DNA from: Planctomycetaceae bacterium
GTDB lineage: Bacteria; Planctomycetota; Planctomycetia; Planctomycetales; Planctomycetaceae
Length of the DNA: 64,000 nt
Assembly (NCBI GenBank): GCA_018699955.1
Contig: JABISG010000059.1
Coordinates: forward strand, 21,232-85,231
Direction of reading: 5' to 3'
In this document: in pieces, positions 1 through 10,189 of the stretch
Position numbering within the stretch: the stretch's first letter is position 1
Layout: every line of letters begins with the position of its first letter
Translations under genes and position numbers: made by a program
The notes under the pieces: generated by a model
What the model saw: only the letters and a program-made list of their open reading frames with translations
What the model was told of the DNA's origin: nothing
The model's database searches: none

Positions 1-208
1 GCGCGTTGAAAGAGCAGGAAGCGGAAACACGCGGCCAACTAATCACCGTGCCGTCGTCCTGCCGGTTGATGAGTTCCAACCCCAGAGTGCGAAACAGTTC
101 GTGTTCGGCCTGTTCCATGTAGATATAGAAATTCGCGAAATGCGCGATCCCAGCCATATCGGTTTCGCAGAATTCGACGCGGCGGGTGGTGCGAAAGACT
201 TCGGACAT
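1..208 (-). CDS. Acyl-CoA thioesterase, YbgC/4HBT hotdog family (3' part cut by window edge)
   Basis: The reading frame opens at an ATG at 208 and runs off the window start without a stop, so only the first 69 residues are visible. It begins MSEVFRTTRRVEF and contains ETDMAGIAHFANFYIYMEQ. This matches the N-terminal hotdog motif of 4-hydroxybenzoyl-CoA/YbgC-type thioesterases, in which the aspartate of the TD pair is the usual catalytic residue and GI-H-F is followed by an F/Y-x-x-YMEQA helix. Members hydrolyse acyl-CoA thioesters in the cytoplasm. It is the last visible gene of a minus-strand run with the symporter and TRAP genes (gap of 56 bases). The substrate cannot be inferred. The family call is firm; the length is unknown. 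Confidence 0.8.
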   Translation of the reverse strand, partial: MSEVFRTTRRVEFCETDMAGIAHFANFYIYMEQAEHELFRTLGLELINRQDDGTVISWPRVSASCSFNA

Positions 209-264
209 TGTTGACTCATGCTGGGAGGACGAGGGGAATGAACCCCCACGCTCGCTGGGAAGTT

Positions 265-1799
<1,535 letters not shown>

Positions 1800-1803
<4 letters not shown>

Positions 1804-2036
1804 GGTCGCTCACCTCCGTTTGACGATTCGGCGTTCTCGCTCTCACTCGATTCGTCGATGGGCCAGGCATAGAGCGTGGCCAGCAGCCACGTTGCCCCGG
1901 CGGCCAGCGAAATTCCAATGTGAACCGCCAACCCCTCCGGCAGAAAGCCGAACAAGAGTTTCGTGCTGTCGATGGCGATGCCACTTTGATGCAGCACGAC
2001 CAAAATGAGCAGCAGACCCCAAACGACGTATCGCAT
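1800..2036 (-). CDS. Small two-helix membrane protein, DUF3311-like, symporter partner
   Basis: A 78-residue protein with two membrane segments (about residues 4-22 and 36-56), separated by a short loop with LLFGFLPEGL, then a charged tail rich in Ser/Glu. Size, two-helix layout and position directly upstream of a sodium:solute symporter with a four-base GTGA overlap fit the DUF3311/YhdT class of symporter-linked proteins. Upstream, AAAGG lies about 7 bases before the ATG at 2036. The role is probably assembly or gating of the symporter, but this is not established. Family membership is judged by eye from layout and context. Confidence 0.65.
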
Positions 2037-2055
2037 CGGCTGCCTTTCGTAGCTT

Positions 2056-2115
2056 CAGAAACCCGGTTTCTCCGACGGCTTGCCTCGCGCCGCGGAACGC
2101 CGCAGAGAGCGTTCC
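2056..2115. repeat. Two intergenic hairpin repeats
   Basis: CAGAAACCCGGTTTCTCCGA at 2056-2075 is a near-perfect palindrome and recurs exactly, inverted, at 7201-7220. Just beyond it GGAACGC (2094-2100) pairs with GCGTTCC (2109-2115), and this second hairpin abuts the TRAP permease stop codon. They fill the gap between the TRAP permease and the small membrane gene and may act as terminator-like or mRNA-stabilising structures. Confidence 0.6.
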
Positions 2116-4863
2116 CTACGGTGTCGCCGCCGGCGACTCTGCGTTTGTCTTCAGCCGATTGATCACGACCAGCACAGCGAACAATGCACCGCCGACGATG
2201 TTGGTGAATGCACCAATCTGCGTCCCTCCGATTTCCAGATCGGGCGAAAGCAGCAGCGCCGCTGCAAACAACATCAATACGCGAACCCACGTCCGCAGAT
2301 CGGAACTCATGTAGCCGGCAATCCCCGCCGCCAGCGCCACAATGCCCACCAGCGCGGCAAGCATGGCCAACGCGACCGACAACATCGAGAGTCGTTGGTC
2401 GGTGAACTGCAGTCGGTTGTCATCGATCGCGGCACCGGAACCGGTCGGTTCCTCGTTGGTTTGTGACGGATCGAATGTCAGCGATCCGAGATGCAGCGGC
2501 TCGCCGTCCTGTGTCAGATAAAATGTGGTGCCGCTGTCGTCCTCTTCCAAATCGCTCGGTGAAACGACGGTTCCTTCACCCGTGAACAGCACGATGTCGT
2601 CGCCGGTTTCGATCCGTTGATCCGCAGTCAGCGTGAGTTCGCTTATCGTTGCCGGATTGAGTGGAATACGTTCTCGGTCGTATGTCGTAATTATCCAATC
2701 GCCGGAATCGACTTCCGAGCGAAACGTGCCGAAATCATTCGTCCGTAGGGTTGTTGCGGCTGAATCTCCCTGTGCGGTGGCGATCTCAATTTTCGAGAAT
2801 GTTCGCGGCTCGCCGTACCACACCAGTTTGCCATTAATCGGTGCCGGTTCGCCCACCTTCACTTCCTTGGGACGCATCAACTTGACGGTCACTTCCGGTT
2901 TGTCGCTCATCAGCAACAATTCGGGGCGATAGACGAACATGAACGGCAGCGTGAAACCAACCAGCGAGAACCGAAATGCGGCCAGCGCCGTCGGCATGAT
3001 GCGTGAGCCGGCTATCGACGCACTGGCATAGGCGGCCAGCGCAACCGGCGGGGTGACCATCGACATCATTCCGAAGTAGAAAATGAACAGATGCGCTGCC
3101 AACGGGATGATGCCCAATTCGCTAAGCAGTGAACCCATCAATGTCGCCATCAACAGGTAACAAACGACCGACGGAACTCCCATTCCCAGCACGATCGAGC
3201 AGGCCATAATGCCGACCAACGCCATCAGCAGATTCGATTCGACTTGGTCGCGGATGGCCGCACTGAAGTCGGCGGCGATACCGGTTTGCTGCACGATGCC
3301 GATGATAATGCCGACACAAGCGCTCGCCGCCACCAGCGACACGCCGTTCTTGGCCGATTTTGTCAGTGCGTTAATAATCGTCGGTCGCCAGTCGCGGTTG
3401 ATCGTGCCGAAGATAATCATCCCCAACATTCCAAAGATGGACGAGTCGAGCAGCGACTCGAAGATGCGGAGAATGGAAAGGTCGCCGGTATTCAGGTCGA
3501 GCCACGATTTCGCGACGTATGCAATCGCCCATTGGATATAGGGCAGAATCGAGTCGGGGAGTAACTTTAGGATCTGTGGGCTGAATTGGTGGATCAGGAT
3601 GACGACGAAGAAACTCGTGATCGCAAAGATGCGAGGGGCCGTTGCCAGTTTGAGCCGCTTTCGCATCGTCCCCAACAGCAGGATGAGAACCAGCGAACCG
3701 GTGACTGCGCGGAATGGCGAGAAGTTCATCAACAGCAGCCCGACCAACGCCACCAGCGCGCCGACAAAGACAATCGCCTCGAATTGCCACAGTGATCGAA
3801 CTTGGTCTTCGGCAGATTTTTGTACGTTCTGTGCGCCGATCCGCCGTGAGTAGTAATGCACGATCATGTAGATCGAAAAATAATACAGCACGGCCGGCAA
3901 CAACGCTGCCGTCGCAATCTGCAGGAAGGTCACCTGCGGTTCGACCAGTTCGAGCATCATGTAGGCGCCGGCACCCATTACCGGAGGGACGAGCGCACCG
4001 CCGGCGGCTGCGGCGGCCGTAATTCCTCCGGCGATTCGTGGCTCGAAACCGGAATTGCGCATCATCGGAATCGTAAAGGCACCGGTGGTGACGGCGTTGG
4101 CAACCGCGCTGCCGGAAAGCGAACCCATCAGCCCACTGCCCAGCACCGAAATCTTTGCCGGTCCGCCGGGACTGCGTCCGAAAACGCGTTCGGCAAAGTC
4201 GATGATGAATTGCGTCGCCCCGGACATTTCCAGGAACGAGCCGAACACGACGAATAAGAACACGTACTTGAACATCACGCCGGCCGCCGGCCCGAATACA
4301 CCCAGCGTCTGCAGGAATGTTGTGCTGGCGATGCTCTTGAGGCTCTGTCCTTGATGTGGAAAGAGCATATCGGGCATTGCGGCCCAGCCATGTTGGGATG
4401 CCAGATAGCAGTAAAAAGAGTGTCCCACAAACAGCAGCGCCAACGCGGGGACAATCCAGCCGATACTGCGGCGGGTGACTTCGAGTACCAAAAACAGACC
4501 GATGAGGCCGATAGCGAAGTCGGTACTGTTTTCGTCACTGGCGCGTGCCGTTAGCGACTGTATGCCGCCCTTTTCTCCCGCCATCCAAAACTGCTGGAGC
4601 CACGGTTCGCTCTGGACGATGACGAAACCACAGCAAACGACGGTTGCCAGCGCGAGCAGCACGTCGGTGGCGCGCAGCGCGACGTTATTCTCGAACCGCT
4701 TGTGGACCGGGAAGACGAGAAAACAAATCGTCATGCCGAGCATCACGAAAACTGCAAGCGCAGACTGCTGCTGCAACTGGGGGAAGTTGACTTCCACCAG
4801 AGTGAATAGACAGAGGGCGACACCCAACAGGGTCACCACAACATTGCGAATCCGCTCGAACAC
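2116..4863 (-). CDS. TRAP transporter permease, fused 4TM/12TM type (TAXI family)
   Basis: A 915-residue inner-membrane protein combining the small (DctQ-like) and large (DctM-like) TRAP permease subunits, as is standard for TAXI-type systems. The N-terminal helices (residues ~10-150) precede the large subunit, with glycine-rich helices such as GSGLMGSLSGSAVANAVTT and LGMGVPSVVCYLLMATL typical of DctM. A soluble segment of about 175 residues (~638-814, after PFMFVYRPELLLMS) is followed by C-terminal helices, resembling the tail of TAXI permeases (DUF3394 region). The start is GTG at 4863; AGGAG overlapping the stop of the binding-protein gene 12 bases upstream marks translational coupling. 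TRAP systems use a sodium gradient; the substrate is probably a carboxylate. Confidence 0.93.
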   Translation of the reverse strand: MFERIRNVVVTLLGVALCLFTLVEVNFPQLQQQSALAVFVMLGMTICFLVFPVHKRFENNVALRATDVLLALATVVCCGFVIVQSEPWLQQFWMAGEKGGIQSLTARASDENSTDFAIGLIGLFLVLEVTRRSIGWIVPALALLFVGHSFYCYLASQHGWAAMPDMLFPHQGQSLKSIASTTFLQTLGVFGPAAGVMFKYVFLFVVFGSFLEMSGATQFIIDFAERVFGRSPGGPAKISVLGSGLMGSLSGSAVANAVTTGAFTIPMMRNSGFEPRIAGGITAAAAAGGALVPPVMGAGAYMMLELVEPQVTFLQIATAALLPAVLYYFSIYMIVHYYSRRIGAQNVQKSAEDQVRSLWQFEAIVFVGALVALVGLLLMNFSPFRAVTGSLVLILLLGTMRKRLKLATAPRIFAITSFFVVILIHQFSPQILKLLPDSILPYIQWAIAYVAKSWLDLNTGDLSILRIFESLLDSSIFGMLGMIIFGTINRDWRPTIINALTKSAKNGVSLVAASACVGIIIGIVQQTGIAADFSAAIRDQVESNLLMALVGIMACSIVLGMGVPSVVCYLLMATLMGSLLSELGIIPLAAHLFIFYFGMMSMVTPPVALAAYASASIAGSRIMPTALAAFRFSLVGFTLPFMFVYRPELLLMSDKPEVTVKLMRPKEVKVGEPAPINGKLVWYGEPRTFSKIEIATAQGDSAATTLRTNDFGTFRSEVDSGDWIITTYDRERIPLNPATISELTLTADQRIETGDDIVLFTGEGTVVSPSDLEEDDSGTTFYLTQDGEPLHLGSLTFDPSQTNEEPTGSGAAIDDNRLQFTDQRLSMLSVALAMLAALVGIVALAAGIAGYMSSDLRTWVRVLMLFAAALLLSPDLEIGGTQIGAFTNIVGGALFAVLVVINRLKTNAESPAATP

Positions 4864-4875
4864 CAGGCGCCGCTC

Positions 4876-5970
4876 CTATTCGTTCGCATCGCCCGATTGA
4901 TCGTCCGTCGCGGGAGCATCATCGCCCGCCTCACCCTCTTCGGCCGCTTCCGGCCAGATGCCCGCTTCTTTGTAGTAACGGATCGCGCCGGGGTGAAATT
5001 CGGTCCCGGTATTTCGCGGGGCGTTCTTTTCGTTGATAAACTTCTTGGCACCCGGATGAGAAATCTTCGCCCGATTTGTCCAGATCGTCTTCGTAATCTG
5101 GTAGACGAACTCATCATCCTGATCGGCCGAAGTGATCAGATGCATCGCGCCGACGTTCAGGCCGTGGTAGTCTTCCTTCAGGTCATCGTAGGTACCCGCT
5201 TTGACAGTGATCTCGCTGAAAAACGGATAGTCTTTCACCAACTGTTTGCGAGCCTCTTCCTCGAACGGAATCAAGTGGATTCCCAGCACGCTTGCCTGCT
5301 GAATGGCCGGCGAGGGAACGGCACCGCCGAGAAACGCGGCATCGGCCACATTATCGCTCAACTGAGTCACCGAATCGGCAAAGTTGGCATTGAGCTTGGT
5401 GAAGTCAGACAGCTTGACGCCGTGTGCTTCCAGCAGCGGTTCGATGAACATCTCGAATCCCGCTCCATTCGGACCGCAGATGACGCGTTTTCCTTTCAGA
5501 TCCTGAATCGTCTTGATTCCGGAATCCGACTTTGTGACAAACATGGCAACCAGCGGCGCAATAGTTGTGATCGCGCGAATTTCGAATTTCTTTTCCCACA
5601 CACCCGTGCCGTTGACGGCATTGTAGCTGATGGCCGAATTGGAAATTCCAAGGTCGTATTCCCCTTGATCCAACAGCCGGATATTTTGCTGCGAACCCTT
5701 GGTCCCCCTGGCCTGCGCTTTCCAGTTATTGTCACCACCGTTCTTGTTGAGTACCACGCACAACGAGTCGCCAACCTGCTGGAACGTTCCGCCGATGGGC
5801 GAAGTTCCCATGCTGAGGAACTTTTTCTTGCCGGTGTTGGTGGTGGTGCCACCATTTGTGCCACCCCCATTTCCGCCACCGCCATTTCCGCCACCACAAC
5901 CATTCAACACCATCGCAAGCGACAGCATCGTTGCCATCGTCGCGGAGAATCGCAACCATTTTCCGTTCAT
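4876..5970 (-). CDS. TAXI family TRAP transporter solute-binding lipoprotein
   Basis: A 364-residue protein with a lipoprotein signal (hydrophobic h-region, lipobox LNGC, cysteine 25), then a Gly/Asn/Thr-rich spacer (GGGNGGGGNGGG). The mature part starts KKFLSMGTSPIGGTFQQVGD, the hallmark entry of TAXI binding proteins (G-T-x-x-G-G-T-F). Further family features are QNIRLLDQGEYDLGISNS and IQDLKGKRVICGPNGAGFE. It should capture the substrate outside the membrane and deliver it to the fused permease encoded 12 bases downstream. The C-terminal tail is acidic and probably disordered. GAGG lies 10 bases before the ATG at 5970. This is the first gene of the minus-strand run and diverges from the dehydrogenase at 6175. 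Confidence 0.93.
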   Translation of the reverse strand: MNGKWLRFSATMATMLSLAMVLNGCGGGNGGGGNGGGTNGGTTTNTGKKKFLSMGTSPIGGTFQQVGDSLCVVLNKNGGDNNWKAQARGTKGSQQNIRLLDQGEYDLGISNSAISYNAVNGTGVWEKKFEIRAITTIAPLVAMFVTKSDSGIKTIQDLKGKRVICGPNGAGFEMFIEPLLEAHGVKLSDFTKLNANFADSVTQLSDNVADAAFLGGAVPSPAIQQASVLGIHLIPFEEEARKQLVKDYPFFSEITVKAGTYDDLKEDYHGLNVGAMHLITSADQDDEFVYQITKTIWTNRAKISHPGAKKFINEKNAPRNTGTEFHPGAIRYYKEAGIWPEAAEEGEAGDDAPATDDQSGDANE

Positions 5971-6174
5971 CTGAATGAATCCTCAAAACAGGCGGGACAA
6001 CATCGGGTGGGCTGAGAAATCTCAGAACGTTTAGACTAACAGGGTCCCTGCACGCTTTCCAGTGTGACGGCGAACGGCCGGTTTCTCCCCGCTGGGCGCA
6101 ACACTCCTGCCACGATACAGTCGGTGTACTTCAAAAGAAGCGAACAATAGAACCTTCAACAAGGAGTCGAACGC

Positions 6175-7173
6175 GTGGCAGGTCGGGGAAAAGTTGTGGT
6201 GACCGATTTCATCGGAGAACCGATGAAGGACGAGTTGAAGATTCTGGGCGATATCGCCGACGTCGTGGCGTTGAACGCCGGATGCGAAGAGGATCTCTTC
6301 GGCCGGATTGAAGATGCCGATGCGATTATGGTTTACCACTGCATCGAGGTGACCGCGCGGACGATCGATCGCCTTGAAAATTGCAAACTCATCGTGCGTT
6401 GCGGCGTCGGTTTCGACAACGTCGATGCGGTAGCCGCTCGCAAAAGAGGAATCCCCGTCGCCAACGTTCCCGATTACGGCACCGAGGAAGTGGCCGACTC
6501 GGCGATTGGATTGACGCTCTCTCTCACGCGCGGCATCTCGTATCTCGACAATCGTCTTCGCCGCACGCCGCAGCATGAATGGACACACTTCAGCGTTCGG
6601 CCACTCACGCGCTTGCGGGGGCAGACGTTCGGAATCATTGGCATCGGCCGTATTGGAACGGCGGCCGCGCTGCGCGCAAAAACGCTCGGCATGAACGTGT
6701 TGTTTTACGATCCTTACGTACCCGATGGTTACGACAAAGCGCTCGGCGTCCGCCGCGCCGAAACGCTGGAAGAACTGCTGTCGCAATCGAAGGTTGTCAG
6801 CCCGCATTGCCCGCTGACTGATGAGACGCGACACATCATCAACGCCGACACGATCGCTCAAATGCCGGGCGGTTCGTATGTCATCAACACATCGCGCGGC
6901 GGGGTTGTCGATACAACGGCCGTTCTCGATGCCGTCACGTCGAGCCATCTGGCTGGTGCAGCCATCGACGTGCTGGAGCAGGAACCGCCCGACGCAAACG
7001 ATCCACTGATCGCCGCCTGGCGAAACCCCGATCACCCGGCACACGACCGGCTGATCATTAACCCACACGCCGCCTTTTATTCAGAAGAGGGCCAGCGCGA
7101 CATGTGCGTCAAAGGCAGCGAAAACTGCCGCCGCGTGCTGCTGGGAGAAGCTCCACGGAATGTGGTGAATTGA
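6175..7173 (+). CDS. D-isomer-specific 2-hydroxyacid dehydrogenase (CtBP/SerA-like)
   Basis: A 332-residue NAD-dependent dehydrogenase of usual family length. The NAD-binding Rossmann motif GIIGIGRIGTAAALRAKTLG is followed by the substrate-domain hinge. Catalytic residues of the family are visible: Arg in INTSRGG, Glu in DVLEQEPP and His in INPHAAFYSE. N-terminal VRCGVGFDNVD is the classical hydroxyacid dehydrogenase signature. The overall pattern is closest to C-terminal-binding-protein/phosphoglycerate-dehydrogenase-like enzymes, which interconvert 2-hydroxy and 2-keto acids. The GTG start at 6175 is chosen because AAGGAG stands at 6161-6166, eight bases upstream. It diverges from the TAXI-TRAP genes, so a 2-hydroxy or keto acid brought in by them is a plausible substrate, by inference only. 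Confidence 0.93.
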   Translation: MAGRGKVVVTDFIGEPMKDELKILGDIADVVALNAGCEEDLFGRIEDADAIMVYHCIEVTARTIDRLENCKLIVRCGVGFDNVDAVAARKRGIPVANVPDYGTEEVADSAIGLTLSLTRGISYLDNRLRRTPQHEWTHFSVRPLTRLRGQTFGIIGIGRIGTAAALRAKTLGMNVLFYDPYVPDGYDKALGVRRAETLEELLSQSKVVSPHCPLTDETRHIINADTIAQMPGGSYVINTSRGGVVDTTAVLDAVTSSHLAGAAIDVLEQEPPDANDPLIAAWRNPDHPAHDRLIINPHAAFYSEEGQRDMCVKGSENCRRVLLGEAPRNVVN

Positions 7174-7188
7174 ACGTCGCGTGAAGAC

Positions 7189-7220
7189 ACCCGGGTTTCT
7201 TCGGAGAAACCGGGTTTCTG
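7189..7220. repeat. Hairpin repeat, inverted copy of the one at 2056
   Basis: ACCCGGGTTTCT (7189-7200), a TCGG loop and AGAAACCGGGT form a strong hairpin. TCGGAGAAACCGGGTTTCTG at 7201-7220 is the exact reverse complement of 2056-2075. It sits just after the dehydrogenase stop codon (7173), where it could serve as an mRNA 3' end structure. Confidence 0.65.
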
Positions 7221-7255
7221 GATGCAGACAACCTTGATGCAATGGAGACGTTGCA

Positions 7256-7978
7256 ATGACCGGCGAACGTGAGAGTCGCAGTCAAGTGGTGAACTGGGTC
7301 GTGGGTTCAGTTGCAACATTCATCATCACGACAACGGTGATTTCTGTGATCCTCGGCGTTGTGGAGGTGCAGAGAGTCATGGGGTTGAAGCAGACTCGCA
7401 ACGACCTTAAGTGGATGGGCTTGGCGCTTCACCAATACCACGAGAGTTACGACTGCTTTCCTCCCCCGGTCGTGTTCGACGCTGCCGGGAAACCATTCCA
7501 TTCGTGGCGATCGATCATCCATCCTCAACTTTCTTCCGTAGGTGGCGACAGCCAAGTGTTTGCGATGTACCGTTTTGAGGAACGTTGGAACAGTCCACAC
7601 AACGTCGCGGCGGCAAACGCCAACCATTTCAGCACTAACGGCTACTCATTCCTGGCCATCGTCGGTCCTGAAGCCGCTTGGCAAAAAGACGGTTGCCGGC
7701 GAATGCGTGACTTCAAGGATGGAACGTGGAACACGATTCTCGCGGTGGGCATCAAGAACATCGACGTGGGATGGCACGAACCGTGTGATTTGACGTTCGA
7801 TGGCGAGAAGTTGTGGCTGGAACGTGACGGACGAAAGCAACCGGTTGACCTGTCGGAGTCCGAAGGGTTCGCTCTCTTTGCAGACGGCAGTGTTAGACGG
7901 CTCGGAGAAGGAGTTCCGGAATCTACTCTCAAAGCCTTCATCACGCGTGCTGGCGGTGAAGAGGTCAATGGTTATTGA
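7256..7978 (+). CDS. DUF1559-like membrane-anchored protein
   Basis: A 240-residue protein with one N-terminal membrane segment (about residues 14-37) and a periplasmic remainder. The text after the helix, KQTRNDLKWMGLALHQYHES, then CFPPPVVFDAAGKPFHSWR, and the C-terminal ALFADGSVRRLGEGVPESTL, match the DUF1559 domain found in very many planctomycete pilin-like proteins. It differs from most members because the N-terminus lacks the RRGFTLIELLVV-type prepilin leader: the helix here is preceded by a polar MTGERESRSQ. It may therefore be a plain membrane-anchored paralogue and not a processed pseudopilin. GGAG at 7244-7247 supports the ATG at 7256. No function is established for the domain. Confidence 0.85.
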   Translation: MTGERESRSQVVNWVVGSVATFIITTTVISVILGVVEVQRVMGLKQTRNDLKWMGLALHQYHESYDCFPPPVVFDAAGKPFHSWRSIIHPQLSSVGGDSQVFAMYRFEERWNSPHNVAAANANHFSTNGYSFLAIVGPEAAWQKDGCRRMRDFKDGTWNTILAVGIKNIDVGWHEPCDLTFDGEKLWLERDGRKQPVDLSESEGFALFADGSVRRLGEGVPESTLKAFITRAGGEEVNGY

Positions 7979-7988
7979 TACCGGGCCG

Positions 7989-9548
7989 CTACTCTGGCGG
8001 TTGCGACGAAAATGCAGCGGTCAATCCCCGCGTTGCTTCGGCGGGTTTCTCTGCGCCACAGATTGCACTGCTGACTGCGACGCGTGATGCGCCGGCGGCG
8101 ATGACTTCGTTGATGTTGTTTTGATCGATGCCGCCGATGGCGAACCAAGGCAACGTGATTTCGGCGGCGACCTGCCGGACGAATTCCAAGCCGACGAATT
8201 CGTCGAATTGTTTTGTCTTTGATGGAAAGACCGGGCCGACGCCGATGTAGTCGGCTCCGTCGAGTACCGCTTGCCGGGCCTGCTCGATGGTGTGTGTGGA
8301 AACGCCAACGAGTCGATCGCTGCCGACGATTTGTCGTGCTTCGCGAACGGTGAGTTCTTCCTGTCCCACGTGGACGCCGTCGGCGTCGGTTAAGACGGCC
8401 AGATCGGCGCGGTCATTCATAATGAATAACGCGTCGGCGTCTCGGGTCCAACTTCGCACACGACAGCCGTGATCGATCAGCGCCCGGTCGGACATGGTCT
8501 TTTCCCGCACCTGCACAATGCGAGCGCCGGCATCGATCGCGTCGCGAACCGCCGGTCCCGAACCGTGATGACAGAGTCGTTCGGTCACCAACAGATAGAG
8601 GTTGATGCCGTCGAACTGTGTTCGCGCGGCGTGCGTGCCGAGGGTTGCCTTTTCCAATGTGTACAACGAATAGCGGAGTTGCTCGATGCGCTCGGCCGTT
8701 GTCGGTGCGATGATCTTGCCGAATTCTTCCAGCGTGCGCAGCGCTTCCTGCACGCGTTTGAAATTTGCCTGGGCCACATCGAGCGGAGAACGGCGAACCG
8801 TTTCGGCGTGCGTCGTCACATTTGTGCCGACGTCGTTCGGTGTGTCACGCGACTTCAACAGCGCCGACGAATCGAGCCGGCCGACCGTTTCGGACAACTC
8901 GTGTCGGTACTGTTTCAACAACCGAGAGAGGTGCGGATCGTCGAGGGTGAAGCGGGTGAAGTCTTCCACTACCCGCAATCCTTCGCGCGCCCGATTGGCA
9001 GCCGCATCGAGAACGCGATAGGTCTCGGAATTGTCGGTGGCTGTTGGTTCGCGATGCGTGAGGTGAATGTCGGCATCGAGCGGTTCGACGGTGATACCGC
9101 TTGCTTCGGCGACGTGTTCGATCAGAAAGCTCTCGTCAACGCCTTTCGAATTCAGCAAATCTTTCATCGGGGAGTCGACGATTGCCAACCCCCACAGCAG
9201 GTGTTCGCTGCCCACGTCGGCGTGCCGGCCCGTCATTTCACTTTGCCGCCGTGCCTCCTGAATGACCTCATCCAGAACGGCGCTATGTTGCAGCGGTGCG
9301 GCATCTTCTCCTGCCGCGCTGGAATCGTCACGCAATTCGATTTCGCAAGCGCCGGATAAACTGCGTTGATCGAATGTCGCCAGTGAAACTCCACATCGCT
9401 CAAGAATCTCCGATGCACGCGATTCTTCCAACAGCACGGCACGCAACAGGCAGACCGGTTCCACGCGCGCATAGCCCGCAGCAACCGCCAATATGGCAGC
9501 CTCTTCGATGGCCCGGCAGGCACTTTCGGTCAACCGATGTTGATGCAT
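7989..9548 (-). CDS. thiE: Thiamine phosphate synthase with N-terminal Clp_N repeats and ThiD2 domain
   Basis: A 519-residue three-part protein. Residues 1-150 hold two Clp_N-type repeats (LTESACRAIEEAAILA; later GSEHLLWGLAIVDSPMKDLL), recognisably like the N-domain of the ClpC encoded next door. Residues 177-302 are a ThiD2 domain (YRVLDAAANRAREGLRVVED; NFKRVQEALRTLEEFGK). Residues 316-515 are a complete ThiE TIM barrel: GARIVQVREK, NDRADLA, DGVHVGQEEL, DYIGVGPVFPSKTK and GGIDQNN. ThiE joins the pyrimidine pyrophosphate and thiazole phosphate moieties to give thiamine phosphate. The ATG at 9548 is chosen because homology starts there; an extension to 9665 in the same frame has no recognisable content. 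ThiS and ThiG lie 43 kb away. Domain calls are from motifs; the effect of Clp_N here is unknown. Confidence 0.92.
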   Translation of the reverse strand: MHQHRLTESACRAIEEAAILAVAAGYARVEPVCLLRAVLLEESRASEILERCGVSLATFDQRSLSGACEIELRDDSSAAGEDAAPLQHSAVLDEVIQEARRQSEMTGRHADVGSEHLLWGLAIVDSPMKDLLNSKGVDESFLIEHVAEASGITVEPLDADIHLTHREPTATDNSETYRVLDAAANRAREGLRVVEDFTRFTLDDPHLSRLLKQYRHELSETVGRLDSSALLKSRDTPNDVGTNVTTHAETVRRSPLDVAQANFKRVQEALRTLEEFGKIIAPTTAERIEQLRYSLYTLEKATLGTHAARTQFDGINLYLLVTERLCHHGSGPAVRDAIDAGARIVQVREKTMSDRALIDHGCRVRSWTRDADALFIMNDRADLAVLTDADGVHVGQEELTVREARQIVGSDRLVGVSTHTIEQARQAVLDGADYIGVGPVFPSKTKQFDEFVGLEFVRQVAAEITLPWFAIGGIDQNNINEVIAAGASRVAVSSAICGAEKPAEATRGLTAAFSSQPPE

Positions 9549-10189
9549 CGATGCGTTCCGCGAATAGAGTGGCCAATACTTGTCACCGAAAACCCCGTTG
9601 CAAGAGAGCGATAATTGCGATGGTCTAAGTGTCGTACAAAACCTGGACCCATCCCAACGCTTCAAACTAAAACGGCTTGCGCCCCCTTAGCCAGAGGGTC
9701 GTCTTGCCAGTATGGTAACTCCCCACTAGAATTCCAGACGGGCGGCGTGCCAACAGGATCGATTGTAACGGTTTTTCGATTTGATGAGCGCGTGTGTCTG
9801 GCACGCATATTGCACGGAATGGGGACGCGGCAGCCAATTCGACCGTCGCGACTGGCAAAACGGACATTGCGATTCTCAAGGAAGGTGGCCGGAATTGGCA
9901 GCGGGGCTGTTTCAATCGTCCGAAATGTCCGCGTCTTTGCCCTCACACCGGGGTGTCGTAGCAGATTTTTCGCCAATCGCTCTCGCTGTGGCCTATCTTG
10001 TAAGTAATTGTCGAAAACCGATCTGATTCGGTGGTACGACAGTGTTTAGCATCGACGATAAAACAAACAGTTTTTCGGATGTCCCCATCACGGCGGGGAA
10101 TCCGGTGGCAATTCGGCCGGCTGGGTACACAAGAATTGTCTTGTGGGGCAGTCATGTTCAGCGGCTTGAAGATCAGGGAGTAACCTCGA
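9549..10189. other. Divergent intergenic region between thiE fusion and clpC
   Basis: This 641-base gap holds no convincing gene; short frames here lack coding character. It carries a near-consensus sigma-54 promoter (9799-9814) pointing to clpC and, at 10176-10180, the clpC ribosome site GGGAG. I see no CIRCE inverted repeat (TTAGCACTC-N9-GAGTGCTAA) that would mark HrcA control. Confidence 0.6.
9799..9814 (+). promoter_or_regulatory. Sigma-54 (RpoN) -24/-12 promoter candidate
   Basis: TGGCACGCATATTGCA preceded by C reads CTGGCACG-N4-TTGCA, matching the sigma-54 consensus YTGGCACG-N4-TTGCW at every strongly conserved base, including GG at -24 and GC at -12 with correct spacing. The predicted transcript start is near 9825, giving a 5' leader of about 365 bases before clpC. 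The sequence match is direct; use by the cell is inference. Confidence 0.55.

Noticed and set aside
4897..6015. 372-residue frame antisense to the TAXI binding protein
   Set aside because: The minus-strand lipoprotein is clearly coding; the antisense product is of low-complexity type without domains.
6031..7068. 345-residue frame antisense to the hydroxyacid dehydrogenase
   Set aside because: The plus-strand enzyme has all catalytic motifs, so this is a shadow.
9615..10026. Short frames in the clpC upstream gap
   Set aside because: Arginine-rich, no ribosome site, no coding bias; they overlap the promoter candidate.
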